From Pelomonas sp965229315 (lineage in GTDB: Bacteria > Pseudomonadota > Gammaproteobacteria > Burkholderiales > Burkholderiaceae_C), in contig NZ_CBDDJA010000002.1 in assembly GCF_965229315.1 (NCBI RefSeq), positions 1,178,001 through 1,242,000 of the forward strand: a DNA stretch of 64,000 nt. The letters run 5' to 3'. This document shows, piece by piece, positions 27,842 through 36,289 of this stretch. How positions within the stretch are numbered: position 1 is the stretch's first letter; every line of letters starts with the position of its first letter. The position numbers were made by a program, and so were the translations under genes. The notes under the pieces are model-generated. The model had not been told where the DNA came from, did no database searches, and worked only from the letters and a program-made list of their open reading frames with translations.

Positions 27842-29665
27842 ATGCCTGCCTACCTCGCCCCCGGCGTCTACATCGAGGAAACGAGCCTGCGCGCCAAGGC
27901 GATCGAGGGCGTCGAGACCTCGACCGCCGGCTTCGTCGGCCCGTGCCGCTCGGGGCCGGTGGCCGGTGTGCCGGCGCTGCTGACCAGCCTCGGCGACTTC
28001 GAACGCCTGTATGGCGACGGCCAGCCGCTGGCGCTGGCCGCCGACGGCACCGCCGCGGCGCGCCCCAACTTCCTGTGGCATGCCGCACGCAGCTTCTTCG
28101 ACAACGGCGGGCGGCGCCTGCATGTGAGCCGGGTGTTCCAGCCGCTGGCTGCGACGGCACCGGATGCGCCGCTGTGTGCCGATGGGCGTGCGCGCGGCCG
28201 CGCGGGCGAGGCGCCCGTGGCGGCCCGTCATCCGGGGGCCGCCGGCAACCTGCGCGTGCGGCTGGGGCTGAAGCTGGGTGCGGCGCTGGCCTCCTGGGCC
28301 GCGCTGGCGGAGGGCGACGTGGTGTGGGTCACGCCGACCGCTGCGGCATCGGCCGTGCGGCATGCGCAGGACCTGCCGCTGGGCAGTGCCACGCTCGGCA
28401 GCGATGGCCGCTGGCAGGTCAACGGCGCCACGCCCGTGCCGGCCGCCGTGCAACTGCTGACGGTGAGCGTCGAGACGCTGGCCGCCGATGGCCGCGTGGC
28501 GTCGGCGTGGCGTGGCATGTGGCCCAACGGCGCGCGCGCAGCGCAGAGCCTGCAGGCCAGCGTCGGTGCGCAGGCCGGGGACGGCGTGCCGGTCGTGGTG
28601 CCGGGCGACGCCTTCGCCGACGGCCTCGCCTGGGTGCAGGCGCTGGCCTCGGGCCTCAGCTGGCAGCTCCCGCCGGCCGACGTGACGGCGGCGGGCGGCG
28701 ACGAGCGGCTGGCCTGGCGACGCAGGTTCGAGGCAGGCGTGACGCTGACGGTGCAACTGGCCGGCGGCAACGACGGGCAGCTGCCCGGCAGTGCCGCCTA
28801 CGAAGGTCGTGCCGATCCGGCGACGGGGTTGGCGGCGCTGGCCGCCGTGGACGACGTGGCCCTGGTGGCTGCGCCCGGCAGCACCTGGCACGCCGTGCAG
28901 CGCCCGAGCGAGGTCTCGGCCATCACGGCGGCGCTGATCGCGCATGCCGAGCGCCTGCGCTACCGCCTCGCGCTGCTGGATTCGCCCGAGGCCCTGACGG
29001 TGAGCGAGGTGCGCGACCTGCGTCGACGCCTGGACAGCCGGCATGCCGCGCTGTACTACCCCTGGGTGACGGTGGCGGACCCGCTCGCCGGCCAGCCGCT
29101 GAACCTGCCGCCATCCGGCTTCGTGACCGGCATCTGCGCGCGTGTGGACCAGGAGCGGGGCGTCTGGAAGGCGCCTGCCAACGAGGTGGTGGTGGGCGCC
29201 CTCGGTTTCGAGCGGGCCGTCACCGCCGCCGAGCAGGACGTGCTGAACCCCGAGGGCATCAACTGCCTGCGCGCGTTCGCGGGCCGGGGCCTGAGGGTGT
29301 GGGGCGCCCGCACGATCAGCTCGGACCCTGAATGGAAGTACGTCAGCCAGCGTCGCTACTTCGCGTACCTGGAGCACTCCATGGACCTCGGGACGCAATG
29401 GGCGGTGTTCGAGCCCAACGGCGAAGCGCTGTGGGCCCGGGTGCGCCAGGCCATCGGCGACTTCCTGTCCGGCGAATGGACACGCGGCGCGCTGCTGGGC
29501 CAGAAGCCGGAGCAGGCCTTTTTCGTGCGCTGCGACCGCACGACGATGACGCAGAACGATCTCGACAATGGCCGGCTCGTGGTGATGGTGGGCGTGGCGA
29601 TGGTCAAGCCGGCGGAGTTCGTCGTCTTGCGCATCGGCCAGCAGACCGCCGGCGCCGGGCCCTGA
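27842..29665 (+). CDS. orphan contractile tail-sheath protein (phage/eCIS type)
   Basis: A 607-residue tail sheath subunit. The N-terminus MPAYLAPGVYIEET is the usual sheath opening, and the C-terminal domain contains EGINCLRAFAGRGLRVWGAR, the SSDPEWKYVSQRR block and DRTTMTQNDLDNGR, closest by memory to sheaths of extracellular contractile injection systems. A sheath normally needs tube, baseplate and spike genes; none is present within 10 kb either side. It could be a remnant or a captured gene. It is intact and compositionally like its surroundings. No clear ribosome site precedes ATG 27842. Confidence 0.87.
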   Translation: MPAYLAPGVYIEETSLRAKAIEGVETSTAGFVGPCRSGPVAGVPALLTSLGDFERLYGDGQPLALAADGTAAARPNFLWHAARSFFDNGGRRLHVSRVFQPLAATAPDAPLCADGRARGRAGEAPVAARHPGAAGNLRVRLGLKLGAALASWAALAEGDVVWVTPTAAASAVRHAQDLPLGSATLGSDGRWQVNGATPVPAAVQLLTVSVETLAADGRVASAWRGMWPNGARAAQSLQASVGAQAGDGVPVVVPGDAFADGLAWVQALASGLSWQLPPADVTAAGGDERLAWRRRFEAGVTLTVQLAGGNDGQLPGSAAYEGRADPATGLAALAAVDDVALVAAPGSTWHAVQRPSEVSAITAALIAHAERLRYRLALLDSPEALTVSEVRDLRRRLDSRHAALYYPWVTVADPLAGQPLNLPPSGFVTGICARVDQERGVWKAPANEVVVGALGFERAVTAAEQDVLNPEGINCLRAFAGRGLRVWGARTISSDPEWKYVSQRRYFAYLEHSMDLGTQWAVFEPNGEALWARVRQAIGDFLSGEWTRGALLGQKPEQAFFVRCDRTTMTQNDLDNGRLVVMVGVAMVKPAEFVVLRIGQQTAGAGP

Positions 29666-29671
29666 CAGACC

Positions 29672-30364
29672 CTATCGCTGCAGCACCTGCCGCTGTCCGA
29701 ACAGCGCCTCGCGCGCCCTGTCGTCCGTGAGCGGTTTGCGCGCGCCCGCCAGCACCTGCACGCCGCGCTGCACGGCAGGCCGCTTGGCGATCTCGTCGAA
29801 CCAACCCTTGAGGTGCGGATAGTCGGCCATCTCCACGCCCTGGGTCTTCCAGGCGCGCAGCCACGGGAAGACGGCGATGTCGGCGATGGAGTAGTCGGGG
29901 CCGCCGAGGTAGGTCGCGTGTGCCAGCCGCTTGTTGATGACGCCGTAGAGCCGCTGGGCCTCGCGGGTGTAGCGCTCAATGGCGTAGGGCAGTTTCTCGG
30001 GTGCGTAGACGCGGAAGTGGTGCGCTTGGCCCAGCATGGGGCCGACGCTGGCGATCTGGAACATCAGCCACTGCAGCACCTCGTATCGGCCGCGCACATC
30101 GGCCGGCAGCAACCGACCCGTCTTGCCGGCCAGGTACAGCAGGATGGCGCCGCTTTCGAACATCGACATCGGCGTGCCATCGGGGCCGTCGGGGTCGGTG
30201 ATTGCGGGAATCTTGTTGTTCGGGCTGATGGCGAGGAATGGTGGGGCAAATTGCTCGCCGGAACCGATGTCCACGGGATGCACCCGGTACGCGAGGCCGC
30301 ACTCCTCCAGCATGATGTGCACCTTGTGGCCGTTGGGCGTGGGCCATGAATACACTTCGATCAT
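29672..30364 (-). CDS. glutathione S-transferase family protein (YfcG/YghU-like)
   Basis: A 230-residue GST. Starting at ATG 30364 gives MIEVYSWPTPNGHKVHIMLE; the N-terminal thioredoxin-like domain has SPNNKIPAITDP and the glutathione-contacting FESGAILLYLA, and the C-terminal helical domain has GGPDYSIADIAVFPW. This wording fits the Nu-class GSTs YfcG/YghU, which act as glutathione disulfide reductases. It ends six bases after the convergent sheath gene. Substrate is not readable. Confidence 0.9.
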   Translation of the reverse strand: MIEVYSWPTPNGHKVHIMLEECGLAYRVHPVDIGSGEQFAPPFLAISPNNKIPAITDPDGPDGTPMSMFESGAILLYLAGKTGRLLPADVRGRYEVLQWLMFQIASVGPMLGQAHHFRVYAPEKLPYAIERYTREAQRLYGVINKRLAHATYLGGPDYSIADIAVFPWLRAWKTQGVEMADYPHLKGWFDEIAKRPAVQRGVQVLAGARKPLTDDRAREALFGQRQVLQR

Positions 30365-30420
30365 CCGTCGCCTCCGTCCCAGGGCAACAGGCCCTACAAC
30401 CAGCCCGATTCTCACGACTC

Positions 30421-31155
30421 ATGGTGGTAAAGCAAGTCAAGCACTGGCTCGTGACCCGCGCCAACGCCGCGCGCTGGCGTCCGATCCAGGACTGGGCCGA
30501 GGCGCGCAACGCCAGTTTCACGCAGACCCGCGACGGGCTGGGCTTCCTCATCGAGGCGCCCAAGGCCTTGCCCGGGCCGCTGCGCGTGGAGTGGGGCGTG
30601 TCGCAGCGCAGCTACCTGCCCGGCACCGAACTGCGCATGCGCTGCGAGATGGGCCTGCACCCCGACCTGCAGCTCATGGTGCTGTGCCGCTCGCTGATGG
30701 AGAACCTGGAGCGCGCGGTCTTCGAGGCCTACACCGACACGCTCAAGACGCGGGTGGACACCGACACGCCCGAGGAGATGCGCTGGCTGGTGATGTTCCC
30801 GAAGTTCAACAACACGTCGCAGCTGGTGCGCCAGCGCTACGGCGTCGTCGGCGTCACCAAGGACCTGACCGGTGCTTGGATGGAGGGCGAGCTCAGCGAC
30901 GCGCTCGTGCAGGCGAGCCAGGACCTGCTGCCCGACGGCCATCCGTTCGTGCTGATGTGCATGCGCGGCAACATCTACCTGCGCACCGAGATGGCGGAGC
31001 CCGACATCGCCAAGGTGCAGGCGCTGGTGCGGCTGCTGGAGTGCGCGGCGCGCGAGGCGCTGCGCGTGAATGGCCGGCTGTCGGACAGCGGCGCGTGGCC
31101 GACCACCACGTCCATCGCCTTCACACCGTCCACGCGGCCCGGCGACGTGGCCTGA
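30421..31155 (+). CDS. conserved hypothetical protein
   Basis: A 244-residue soluble protein starting MVVKQVKHWLVTRANAARWR. No known domain is recognised. It has an alternation of strands (GLGFLIEAP, LRVEWG, LRMRCEMG) and a long middle helix, and no signal peptide or membrane segment. ATG 30421 is preferred over 30346, which overlaps the divergent GST gene. Codon use is typical for the genome. The 56-base gap to the GST gene must hold both promoters. Confidence 0.7.
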   Translation: MVVKQVKHWLVTRANAARWRPIQDWAEARNASFTQTRDGLGFLIEAPKALPGPLRVEWGVSQRSYLPGTELRMRCEMGLHPDLQLMVLCRSLMENLERAVFEAYTDTLKTRVDTDTPEEMRWLVMFPKFNNTSQLVRQRYGVVGVTKDLTGAWMEGELSDALVQASQDLLPDGHPFVLMCMRGNIYLRTEMAEPDIAKVQALVRLLECAAREALRVNGRLSDSGAWPTTTSIAFTPSTRPGDVA

Positions 31156-31175
31156 ACGCTGTCAGGCCGTCGTGC

Positions 31176-32249
31176 TCAGGCCTTCTGCGCGAAGCGCCAG
31201 GCCAGCTGCGACAGCGGCCCGGCGCTCTTGGCCGTCTCCCGGGCCTGCGCGCTTGACGCGGTGCCGTCCACCACGCGCTTGGCGATGCCCTGCACGATGG
31301 CCGCGATGCGGAACAGGTTGTAGGCCATGTAGAAGTTCCAGTCGGCCATGACGGCATCGACGTCGGCGCGGCCGGTGCGTTCGCAGTAGCGCTGCACGTA
31401 GTCGCGTTCTGACGGGATGCCCAGCGCGGCCAGGTCCTGGCCGCCCAGGCCACGCGCCGCGCCCGAGGTCTGGATGTGCCAGCTCATGCAGTGGTAGCTG
31501 AAGTCCGCCAGCGGGTGGCCCAGCGTGGACAGCTCCCAGTCCAGCACGGCGATGATGCGCGGCTCGGTGGGATGGAAGACGACATTGTCCATGCGGTAGT
31601 CGCCGTGCACGATGCCGACTTCGCGCTCGTCGCGCGCAGAAGCCGGGATGTGCGCCGGCAGCCAGGCCAGCAACGCGTCCATCGCCGGGTTGGGTTCGGT
31701 GACGGAGGCCAGGTACTGCTTGCTCCAGCGGCCGATCTGGCGCTCGAAGTAGTTGCCGGGCTTGCCGTACGCTGCCAGCCCCACGGCGTTGACATCGACC
31801 TTGTGCAGCGCCGCGATGACGCGGTTCATCTCGTCGTAGTGCGCGGCGCGCTCGGCGTTGCCCATGCCGGGCAGGCTCTGGTCCCACAGCACGCGGCCGG
31901 GCATGAAGGACATGATGTAGAAAGCCCGGCCGATGACGGCTTCGTCGTCGCACAGCGCATGCATGGCCGGCACGGGCACGTCGGTGGACGCCAGCGCACC
32001 CATGACCTGGAACTCGCGCTCGATGGCGTGCGCCGACGGCAGCAGCTTGGCGACGGGGGCCGGCTTGCTGCGCATGACGTACTTCGCGCCGGGCGTCGTC
32101 AGCAGGTAGGTCGGGTTGGACTGCCCGCCCTTGAACTGCTCGATCGTCAGCGGCCCGGTGAAGCCGTCCACGTGGGCGGACAGCCAGCCTTCGAGGGCCG
32201 CGGTGTCCAGCGGTTGGGCAAGGGGGCGGGTGCCGGTGAATGCGTCCAT
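31176..32249 (-). CDS. phosphotransferase family protein (APH/ACAD10-like)
   Basis: A 357-residue aminoglycoside-phosphotransferase-fold kinase. The nucleotide loop region is FKGGQSNPTYLL, the catalytic loop is IVHGDYRMDNVVFH and the metal-binding Asp is in VLDWELSTLGHPLADFSY. This subgroup is usually linked to acyl-CoA dehydrogenases and is related to ACAD10/11 kinase domains acting on hydroxyacyl-CoA; it is unlikely to confer drug resistance. ATG 32249 is chosen; an upstream TTG at 32273 would add eight residues. No acyl-CoA dehydrogenase is adjacent. Confidence 0.86.
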   Translation of the reverse strand: MDAFTGTRPLAQPLDTAALEGWLSAHVDGFTGPLTIEQFKGGQSNPTYLLTTPGAKYVMRSKPAPVAKLLPSAHAIEREFQVMGALASTDVPVPAMHALCDDEAVIGRAFYIMSFMPGRVLWDQSLPGMGNAERAAHYDEMNRVIAALHKVDVNAVGLAAYGKPGNYFERQIGRWSKQYLASVTEPNPAMDALLAWLPAHIPASARDEREVGIVHGDYRMDNVVFHPTEPRIIAVLDWELSTLGHPLADFSYHCMSWHIQTSGAARGLGGQDLAALGIPSERDYVQRYCERTGRADVDAVMADWNFYMAYNLFRIAAIVQGIAKRVVDGTASSAQARETAKSAGPLSQLAWRFAQKA

Positions 32250-32325
32250 GGAGGTCGGGTTCGAGAAGGCCAATCGCCGATTCTGCGAGGCGAGGGCGGC
32301 GCGCCGTGTCGCCTCGGCGGCAGCC

Positions 32326-33030
32326 TCAGCGGGCGGCGGCGGCCAGCAGCTTGTCGCGGTTGAGCACGACGAGCCGCGTCGGCTCCACGCGCACCGCGCC
32401 TTCGCGCTCGAAGGCCTTGAGCTCCTGGTTCACGCGCTGGCGTGACGCGCCGAGCAGCTGCGCCAGGTCTTCCTGCGCCAGCTGCAGGCCGATGCGGATC
32501 TCGTCGCCCTCGTGCACGCCGTAGGAGCGCGCCAGCAGCAGCACCTGTTTGGCCAGGCGTGCGGCCAGCGGGCGGGTGTTGAGGTCCTCGATCATGTCGA
32601 ACATCAGGCGCAGGCGGCGGCAGTTCAGCCGCAACAGCGCGTCGTACAGCTCGCTGTGCGCTGCCAGCAGCGCGCGGAAGTCGGCCTTGCGCACGCACAG
32701 CAGTGTCGTCTCACCGTGCGCGTAGGCGTCATGCGTGCGGGGCAGGCCGTCGAAGAGGGCGATGTCGCCGAACCAAGTGCCGGGCTCGACGTAGGTCAGC
32801 GAGATCTGCTTGCCGGCCAGCGACACCGAGCTGACGCGCACGGCGCCCTTGGCGACGGCCGACCATTCCTCGGCGGGCTCGCCGCGGTGGGACAGCATGG
32901 TCTCGTCGGCCAGACGGCGCACGAAGGCGCGCTGCAGGATGTCGTTGCGCAGCGGTTCGGACAGTCTGGAGAACCAGACGCCCTGGTCGATCTGCTGGCG
33001 TTCGGCGGGAGTGAGGCTGAGTGCGTTCAT
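32326..33030 (-). CDS. Crp/Fnr family transcriptional regulator
   Basis: A 234-residue regulator with an N-terminal cyclic-nucleotide-like domain (about 20-140, including PGTWFGDIALFDGLPRTHDA) and a C-terminal winged helix with the recognition segment LAQEDLAQLLGASRQRVNQEL. No FNR-type cysteine cluster is present, so it is not an oxygen-sensing iron-sulfur form. The GDIALFDG motif resembles the cAMP pocket, but ligand and targets cannot be read. It lies between the phosphotransferase gene and the divergent fimV-like gene. Confidence 0.92.
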   Translation of the reverse strand: MNALSLTPAERQQIDQGVWFSRLSEPLRNDILQRAFVRRLADETMLSHRGEPAEEWSAVAKGAVRVSSVSLAGKQISLTYVEPGTWFGDIALFDGLPRTHDAYAHGETTLLCVRKADFRALLAAHSELYDALLRLNCRRLRLMFDMIEDLNTRPLAARLAKQVLLLARSYGVHEGDEIRIGLQLAQEDLAQLLGASRQRVNQELKAFEREGAVRVEPTRLVVLNRDKLLAAAAR

Positions 33031-33085
33031 GGCTGACGGGCATTGTGCCGCCCGCGCGCACCCGGGCCGGCGCCGGGCTGCATGC

Positions 33086-33091
33086 TAGAGT
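33086..33091 (+). promoter_or_regulatory. possible -10 of the fimV-like gene
   Basis: TAGAGT lies 54 bases upstream of the start codon in the gap between the Crp/Fnr gene and the fimV-like gene. No clear -35 is seen. Confidence 0.3.
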
Positions 33092-33145
33092 GGTCCGAGC
33101 AGCTGTTACACCTCTTATCAACTTCACCGCAAGCCACTGCCGTCA

Positions 33146-34927
33146 ATGCCCCTCACGGCCCTGCGCCCGACGTTGCTGGGTGCCCTTGCGCCCACCTTGG
33201 CTCTGCTGACCAGCCTGACGCCTTCCGGCGTGCAGGCGCTCGGGCTCGGGCGGCCGCAGGTGCATTCGACGCTGGGCCAGCCGCTGGATGTCAGCGTGCC
33301 GCTGACGTTGGCTGAGGGCGAACGGCTGGGGGATTCCTGCCTGCGAGCGGAGGTGTCTGCCGGCGACGCGCGCGTGCCGGCCGGGTTGTTGCAACTGCGC
33401 GTCGAAGGCGAGCCGGGGCAGCAACGGCTGCGGCTGCAGAGCCTGGTGCGCGTCGAGGAGCCCGCGTTGCGCATCACGCTGGCGCTGGGCTGCCCGTTGC
33501 GGCTCACGCGGGAGTTCAACGCCTTCATCGACCCGCCGGCCACGTCGGCCGCCACCGCCGCGCTGCCGCTGCCCGCACCGACGCCGCCGCCTGCGGTGAC
33601 GCCGCCGGCCGCCGAGCCCGTCGCACGCACTGCGGGGGATGCACCGCCCGCGCCGGCCGTCAAACCAGGGCCGCGCCCGAAGCCGCCTCGCCAGACCGGC
33701 CCGCGCCTGGTGCTGGAGCGGCCCGAGGTGCTGGTGGGCCAGGCGCCGCGTCCGGCCAGGGCCGTTGCCAGCGCACCCGAGGTGGAACTCACGCCCGAGC
33801 TCGAAGCGCAGATCGCCCAACTGGAGCAGACGGTGGCCCAACTGCGTGCCGAGTTGCAGGCGCGCCAGGCGGCTGCCGCATCCGCGGCCCAGACAGCCGC
33901 CGCTGCGCCGCCGGAGCCAGCTTCGGCGCCTGCATCCGTGGCTGCGTCGGTACCAGCCTCTGCACCCGCAGCGGCTCCCGATCCAGCGCCAGCGCCCGTG
34001 CGCGGCGTGCGCCCCTCGCCCTACAGCGATCCGATGACGTGGCTGCTGACGCTGGGCCTGAGCCTGCTGGCGGGTGCCGTGGCCTTCTACGGCAGCCGCT
34101 GGCTCGACGAGCGGCGGCGCCGCGAGCGTGCCTACTGGCGCGCGCTGCACTCGGCGGAGGGCGGCCGCCGGTCAACGCCAGCGGCGCCGGCCTCCGGCAT
34201 CGCACCCGCTGTTGCAGGCGGTGCTGCGGCGCTGCCCGACGAGGGGCAGCACACGATCACGAAGCCCCAGCCGCGCCCGATGGCCTGGCCACCGGTCACG
34301 CCGGAGCCGCCGCAAGTGGACGACGCGCTCACGGCCTCGCAGGCCATGCGCACCCAGCCCATGCCTTCGCAGGCTGTGGCGTCAGCGCCCCTGCTGTCCG
34401 AGGAGTTGCCGGCCGAGCTGACCATCGCCGACGAGCTGCTGGACCTGCAGCAGCAGGTCGATTTCCTGCAACTGCTGGGCCAGCACGAGGCCGCGGCTGA
34501 CCTGCTGGCCGCGCGGCTGCCCCGCGGCAACGCGGGGGCGATGCCCTACCTGATGCTGATGGAGTTGTGCCAGCACCGCGGCCAGCCCGAGGTGTTCGCG
34601 CAACGGGCGATGCAGTTCGAGCAGCGTTTCGGGGCGGCGCCGCCGCAGTGGGCACAGAGCCTGGCGCGAGGCCGCAGCCTGGATGCCTGCCCCAGCGTCA
34701 TCGCGCACCTGCAGGTGGTGTGGGCCGATCCGGCCGGCGCGATGAAGATGCTGCAGGAACTGCTCGCGCGCGGTGGCGGCCCGGGCGTCAGCAACTTCGA
34801 TCTGCCGGCCTACCGCGACCTGCTGCTGCTCTACAGCGTTGCGCGCGACCTGTTCGAAGCGGGCCTGCGCGGCGAGGGTGTGGACCTGATGCTGCCGCTG
34901 GACTCCAGCTTCGGCAGCGAGACCTGA
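33146..34927 (+). CDS. FimV-like polar/pilus assembly protein
   Basis: A 593-residue protein with FimV architecture: signal peptide (cleavage near VQA), the N-terminal FimV domain (GLGRPQVHSTLGQPLDVSVPL, typical of the family), a Pro/Ala-rich linker, a short coiled coil about 215-245, one membrane span near 297-317 and a cytoplasmic TPR-like C-terminal region. FimV/HubP proteins organise type IV pilus, type II secretion or polar functions. No LysM domain could be recognised, and the protein is short for the family, so it may be one of several paralogues. Confidence 0.8.
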   Translation: MPLTALRPTLLGALAPTLALLTSLTPSGVQALGLGRPQVHSTLGQPLDVSVPLTLAEGERLGDSCLRAEVSAGDARVPAGLLQLRVEGEPGQQRLRLQSLVRVEEPALRITLALGCPLRLTREFNAFIDPPATSAATAALPLPAPTPPPAVTPPAAEPVARTAGDAPPAPAVKPGPRPKPPRQTGPRLVLERPEVLVGQAPRPARAVASAPEVELTPELEAQIAQLEQTVAQLRAELQARQAAAASAAQTAAAAPPEPASAPASVAASVPASAPAAAPDPAPAPVRGVRPSPYSDPMTWLLTLGLSLLAGAVAFYGSRWLDERRRRERAYWRALHSAEGGRRSTPAAPASGIAPAVAGGAAALPDEGQHTITKPQPRPMAWPPVTPEPPQVDDALTASQAMRTQPMPSQAVASAPLLSEELPAELTIADELLDLQQQVDFLQLLGQHEAAADLLAARLPRGNAGAMPYLMLMELCQHRGQPEVFAQRAMQFEQRFGAAPPQWAQSLARGRSLDACPSVIAHLQVVWADPAGAMKMLQELLARGGGPGVSNFDLPAYRDLLLLYSVARDLFEAGLRGEGVDLMLPLDSSFGSET

Positions 34928-34930
34928 GCG

Positions 34931-35875
34931 CTACAGGCCGAAATCCGTCGCGTCGCCGTTCATCGCCTTCTCGATGAGCTTGCGGCTCAGCCGTTCGGAC
35001 AGCAGCTCGGCAAAGCTGTACACGTAGTTGCGCAGGTAGGCGCCGCGCTTGAAGGCCACGCGCGTGACGTTGCTGCCCAGCAGCGTGCCCAGCGGCCGCG
35101 CGACGAGGTCGCTGTTGGCGGGTTCCTCGCGCATGGCCATCTCGGCCACGATGCCCACGCCCATGCCCAGGCGCACATAGGTCTTGATGACGTCGGCGTC
35201 GATGGCTTCCAGCACGACGTTGGGCGTCAGGTGGCGGGCCGCGAAGGCCTTGTCGACGCGGGTGCGGCCCGTGAAGCTGGGGTGGTAGGACACCAGTGGC
35301 TCCGCGGCCAGTTGTTCCAGGCTGATGCGCTCGACCGAGGCGAGCGGGTGGTCGCGGGGCACCACCATCACATGCTGCCATTCGTAGCAGGGCAGGGTGA
35401 CCAGCTCCGGGTACTGCGTCAGCGACTCGGTCGCCAGCCCCAGGTCGGCGGACTCGTCCAGCAGCATCCTGGCGACCTGGTCGGGGCTGCCCTGGTGCAG
35501 GCTGACGCGCAGCAGCGGTAACTGCTTGCGCAACTGTGCGACCGGCGCGGGCAGCACGTAGCGGGCCTGCGTGTGGGTGGTGGCGATGGAGAAGGTGCCG
35601 CTGTCCTGGCGCGAGTACTCCTCGCCGATGCGCTTGAGGTTGCCCACTTCGCGCAGGATGATCTCGATGCAGGCCAGCACCTGCTGGCCCGGCTCGGTGA
35701 TGCGGCGCAGCCGCTTGCCGTGGCGCGAGAAGATGTCCACGCCCAGCTCTTCCTCCAGCTCCAGGATGGCCTTGGACACGCCGGGCTGCGACGTGAACAG
35801 CGCCTTGGCCGTCTCGGTCAGGTTGAGGTTGCGGCGGGCGGCTTCCTGGACGAAGCGGAATTGGTGCAGGTTCAT
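34931..35875 (-). CDS. cysB: LysR-type regulator CysB
   Basis: A 314-residue LysR regulator. The N-terminal helix-turn-helix (NLTETAKALFTSQPGVSKAILELEEEL) and the ligand-binding domain with THTQARYVLP, SFTGRTRVDKAF and the GVGIVAEMA segment are close to CysB/Cbl, which activate cysteine and sulfate assimilation genes and sense acetylserine, sulfide or thiosulfate. It ends three bases after the convergent fimV-like gene. The adjacent CbiX-type chelatase gene (sirohaem) fits a sulfur-assimilation theme. Confidence 0.92.
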   Translation of the reverse strand: MNLHQFRFVQEAARRNLNLTETAKALFTSQPGVSKAILELEEELGVDIFSRHGKRLRRITEPGQQVLACIEIILREVGNLKRIGEEYSRQDSGTFSIATTHTQARYVLPAPVAQLRKQLPLLRVSLHQGSPDQVARMLLDESADLGLATESLTQYPELVTLPCYEWQHVMVVPRDHPLASVERISLEQLAAEPLVSYHPSFTGRTRVDKAFAARHLTPNVVLEAIDADVIKTYVRLGMGVGIVAEMAMREEPANSDLVARPLGTLLGSNVTRVAFKRGAYLRNYVYSFAELLSERLSRKLIEKAMNGDATDFGL

Positions 35876-35920
35876 GTCAGTGGCGCGCGGCCGCTCCTGA
35901 GCTGCTGACGCGGGGGTGTT

Positions 35921-36289
35921 TCATTCGAGTGTGCCGAGGCAGGCGTCGCACATGGCTTGAAGTACGGCGTCGTGCTCGCCGAGCGCAGGGTGCAACCGCC
36001 ATTCAACGGCGTGGCCGTGGCGTGCGCGCAGATGATCCAGCAGCGGCGGGATGTCGCGCCGCACATGGCCGCCGGTGCCGAGGAACAGGGGCAGTACGTG
36101 CACGCGTGTGCAGCCGGCGGCTACGAGCGTCTCGGCGGCCGCCTCGACGCCGGGCGACATGAATTCCAGGTAGGCCAGTGCGAGCGGGGTGTCGGGCCTT
36201 GCGGCGCGCAAGCGCGCGGCGACGAGCTCGAAGGGCTTCGCCCAGGCCGCGTCCCGGGCACCATGGGCAAACAGCAGCAGGCCGTCCAT
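35921..36289 (-). CDS. cbiX: sirohydrochlorin chelatase, CbiX/SirB type
   Basis: A 122-residue single-domain chelatase that inserts cobalt or iron into sirohydrochlorin for sirohaem or cobalamin. The opening LLLFAHGARDAAW carries the metal His, and the second metal segment is VHVLPLFLGTGGHVRRDIP. Length matches the short dimeric CbiX. Its ATG overlaps the lptG stop (TGATG), so it is the last gene of the lptF-lptG unit here. Placement beside cysB suggests sirohaem for sulfite reductase, which is inference. Confidence 0.9.
   Translation of the reverse strand: MDGLLLFAHGARDAAWAKPFELVAARLRAARPDTPLALAYLEFMSPGVEAAAETLVAAGCTRVHVLPLFLGTGGHVRRDIPPLLDHLRARHGHAVEWRLHPALGEHDAVLQAMCDACLGTLE

Noticed and set aside
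27842..29665. Prophage
   Set aside because: No integrase, capsid, tube, portal or lysis genes and no composition shift in the flanks; only the sheath gene is present.
31176..32249. Aminoglycoside resistance kinase
   Set aside because: The fold is shared, but the motifs and length fit the ACAD10-like subgroup found as chromosomal metabolic genes.
32512..33036. Plus-strand frame opposite the Crp/Fnr gene
   Set aside because: Antisense shadow rich in Gln/Arg/Gly/Val, typical of the reverse complement of GC-rich coding sequence.
33146..34927. Recent transfer of the fimV-like gene
   Set aside because: The Pro/Ala-rich linker looks odd, but it is normal for FimV proteins and codon use matches the genome.
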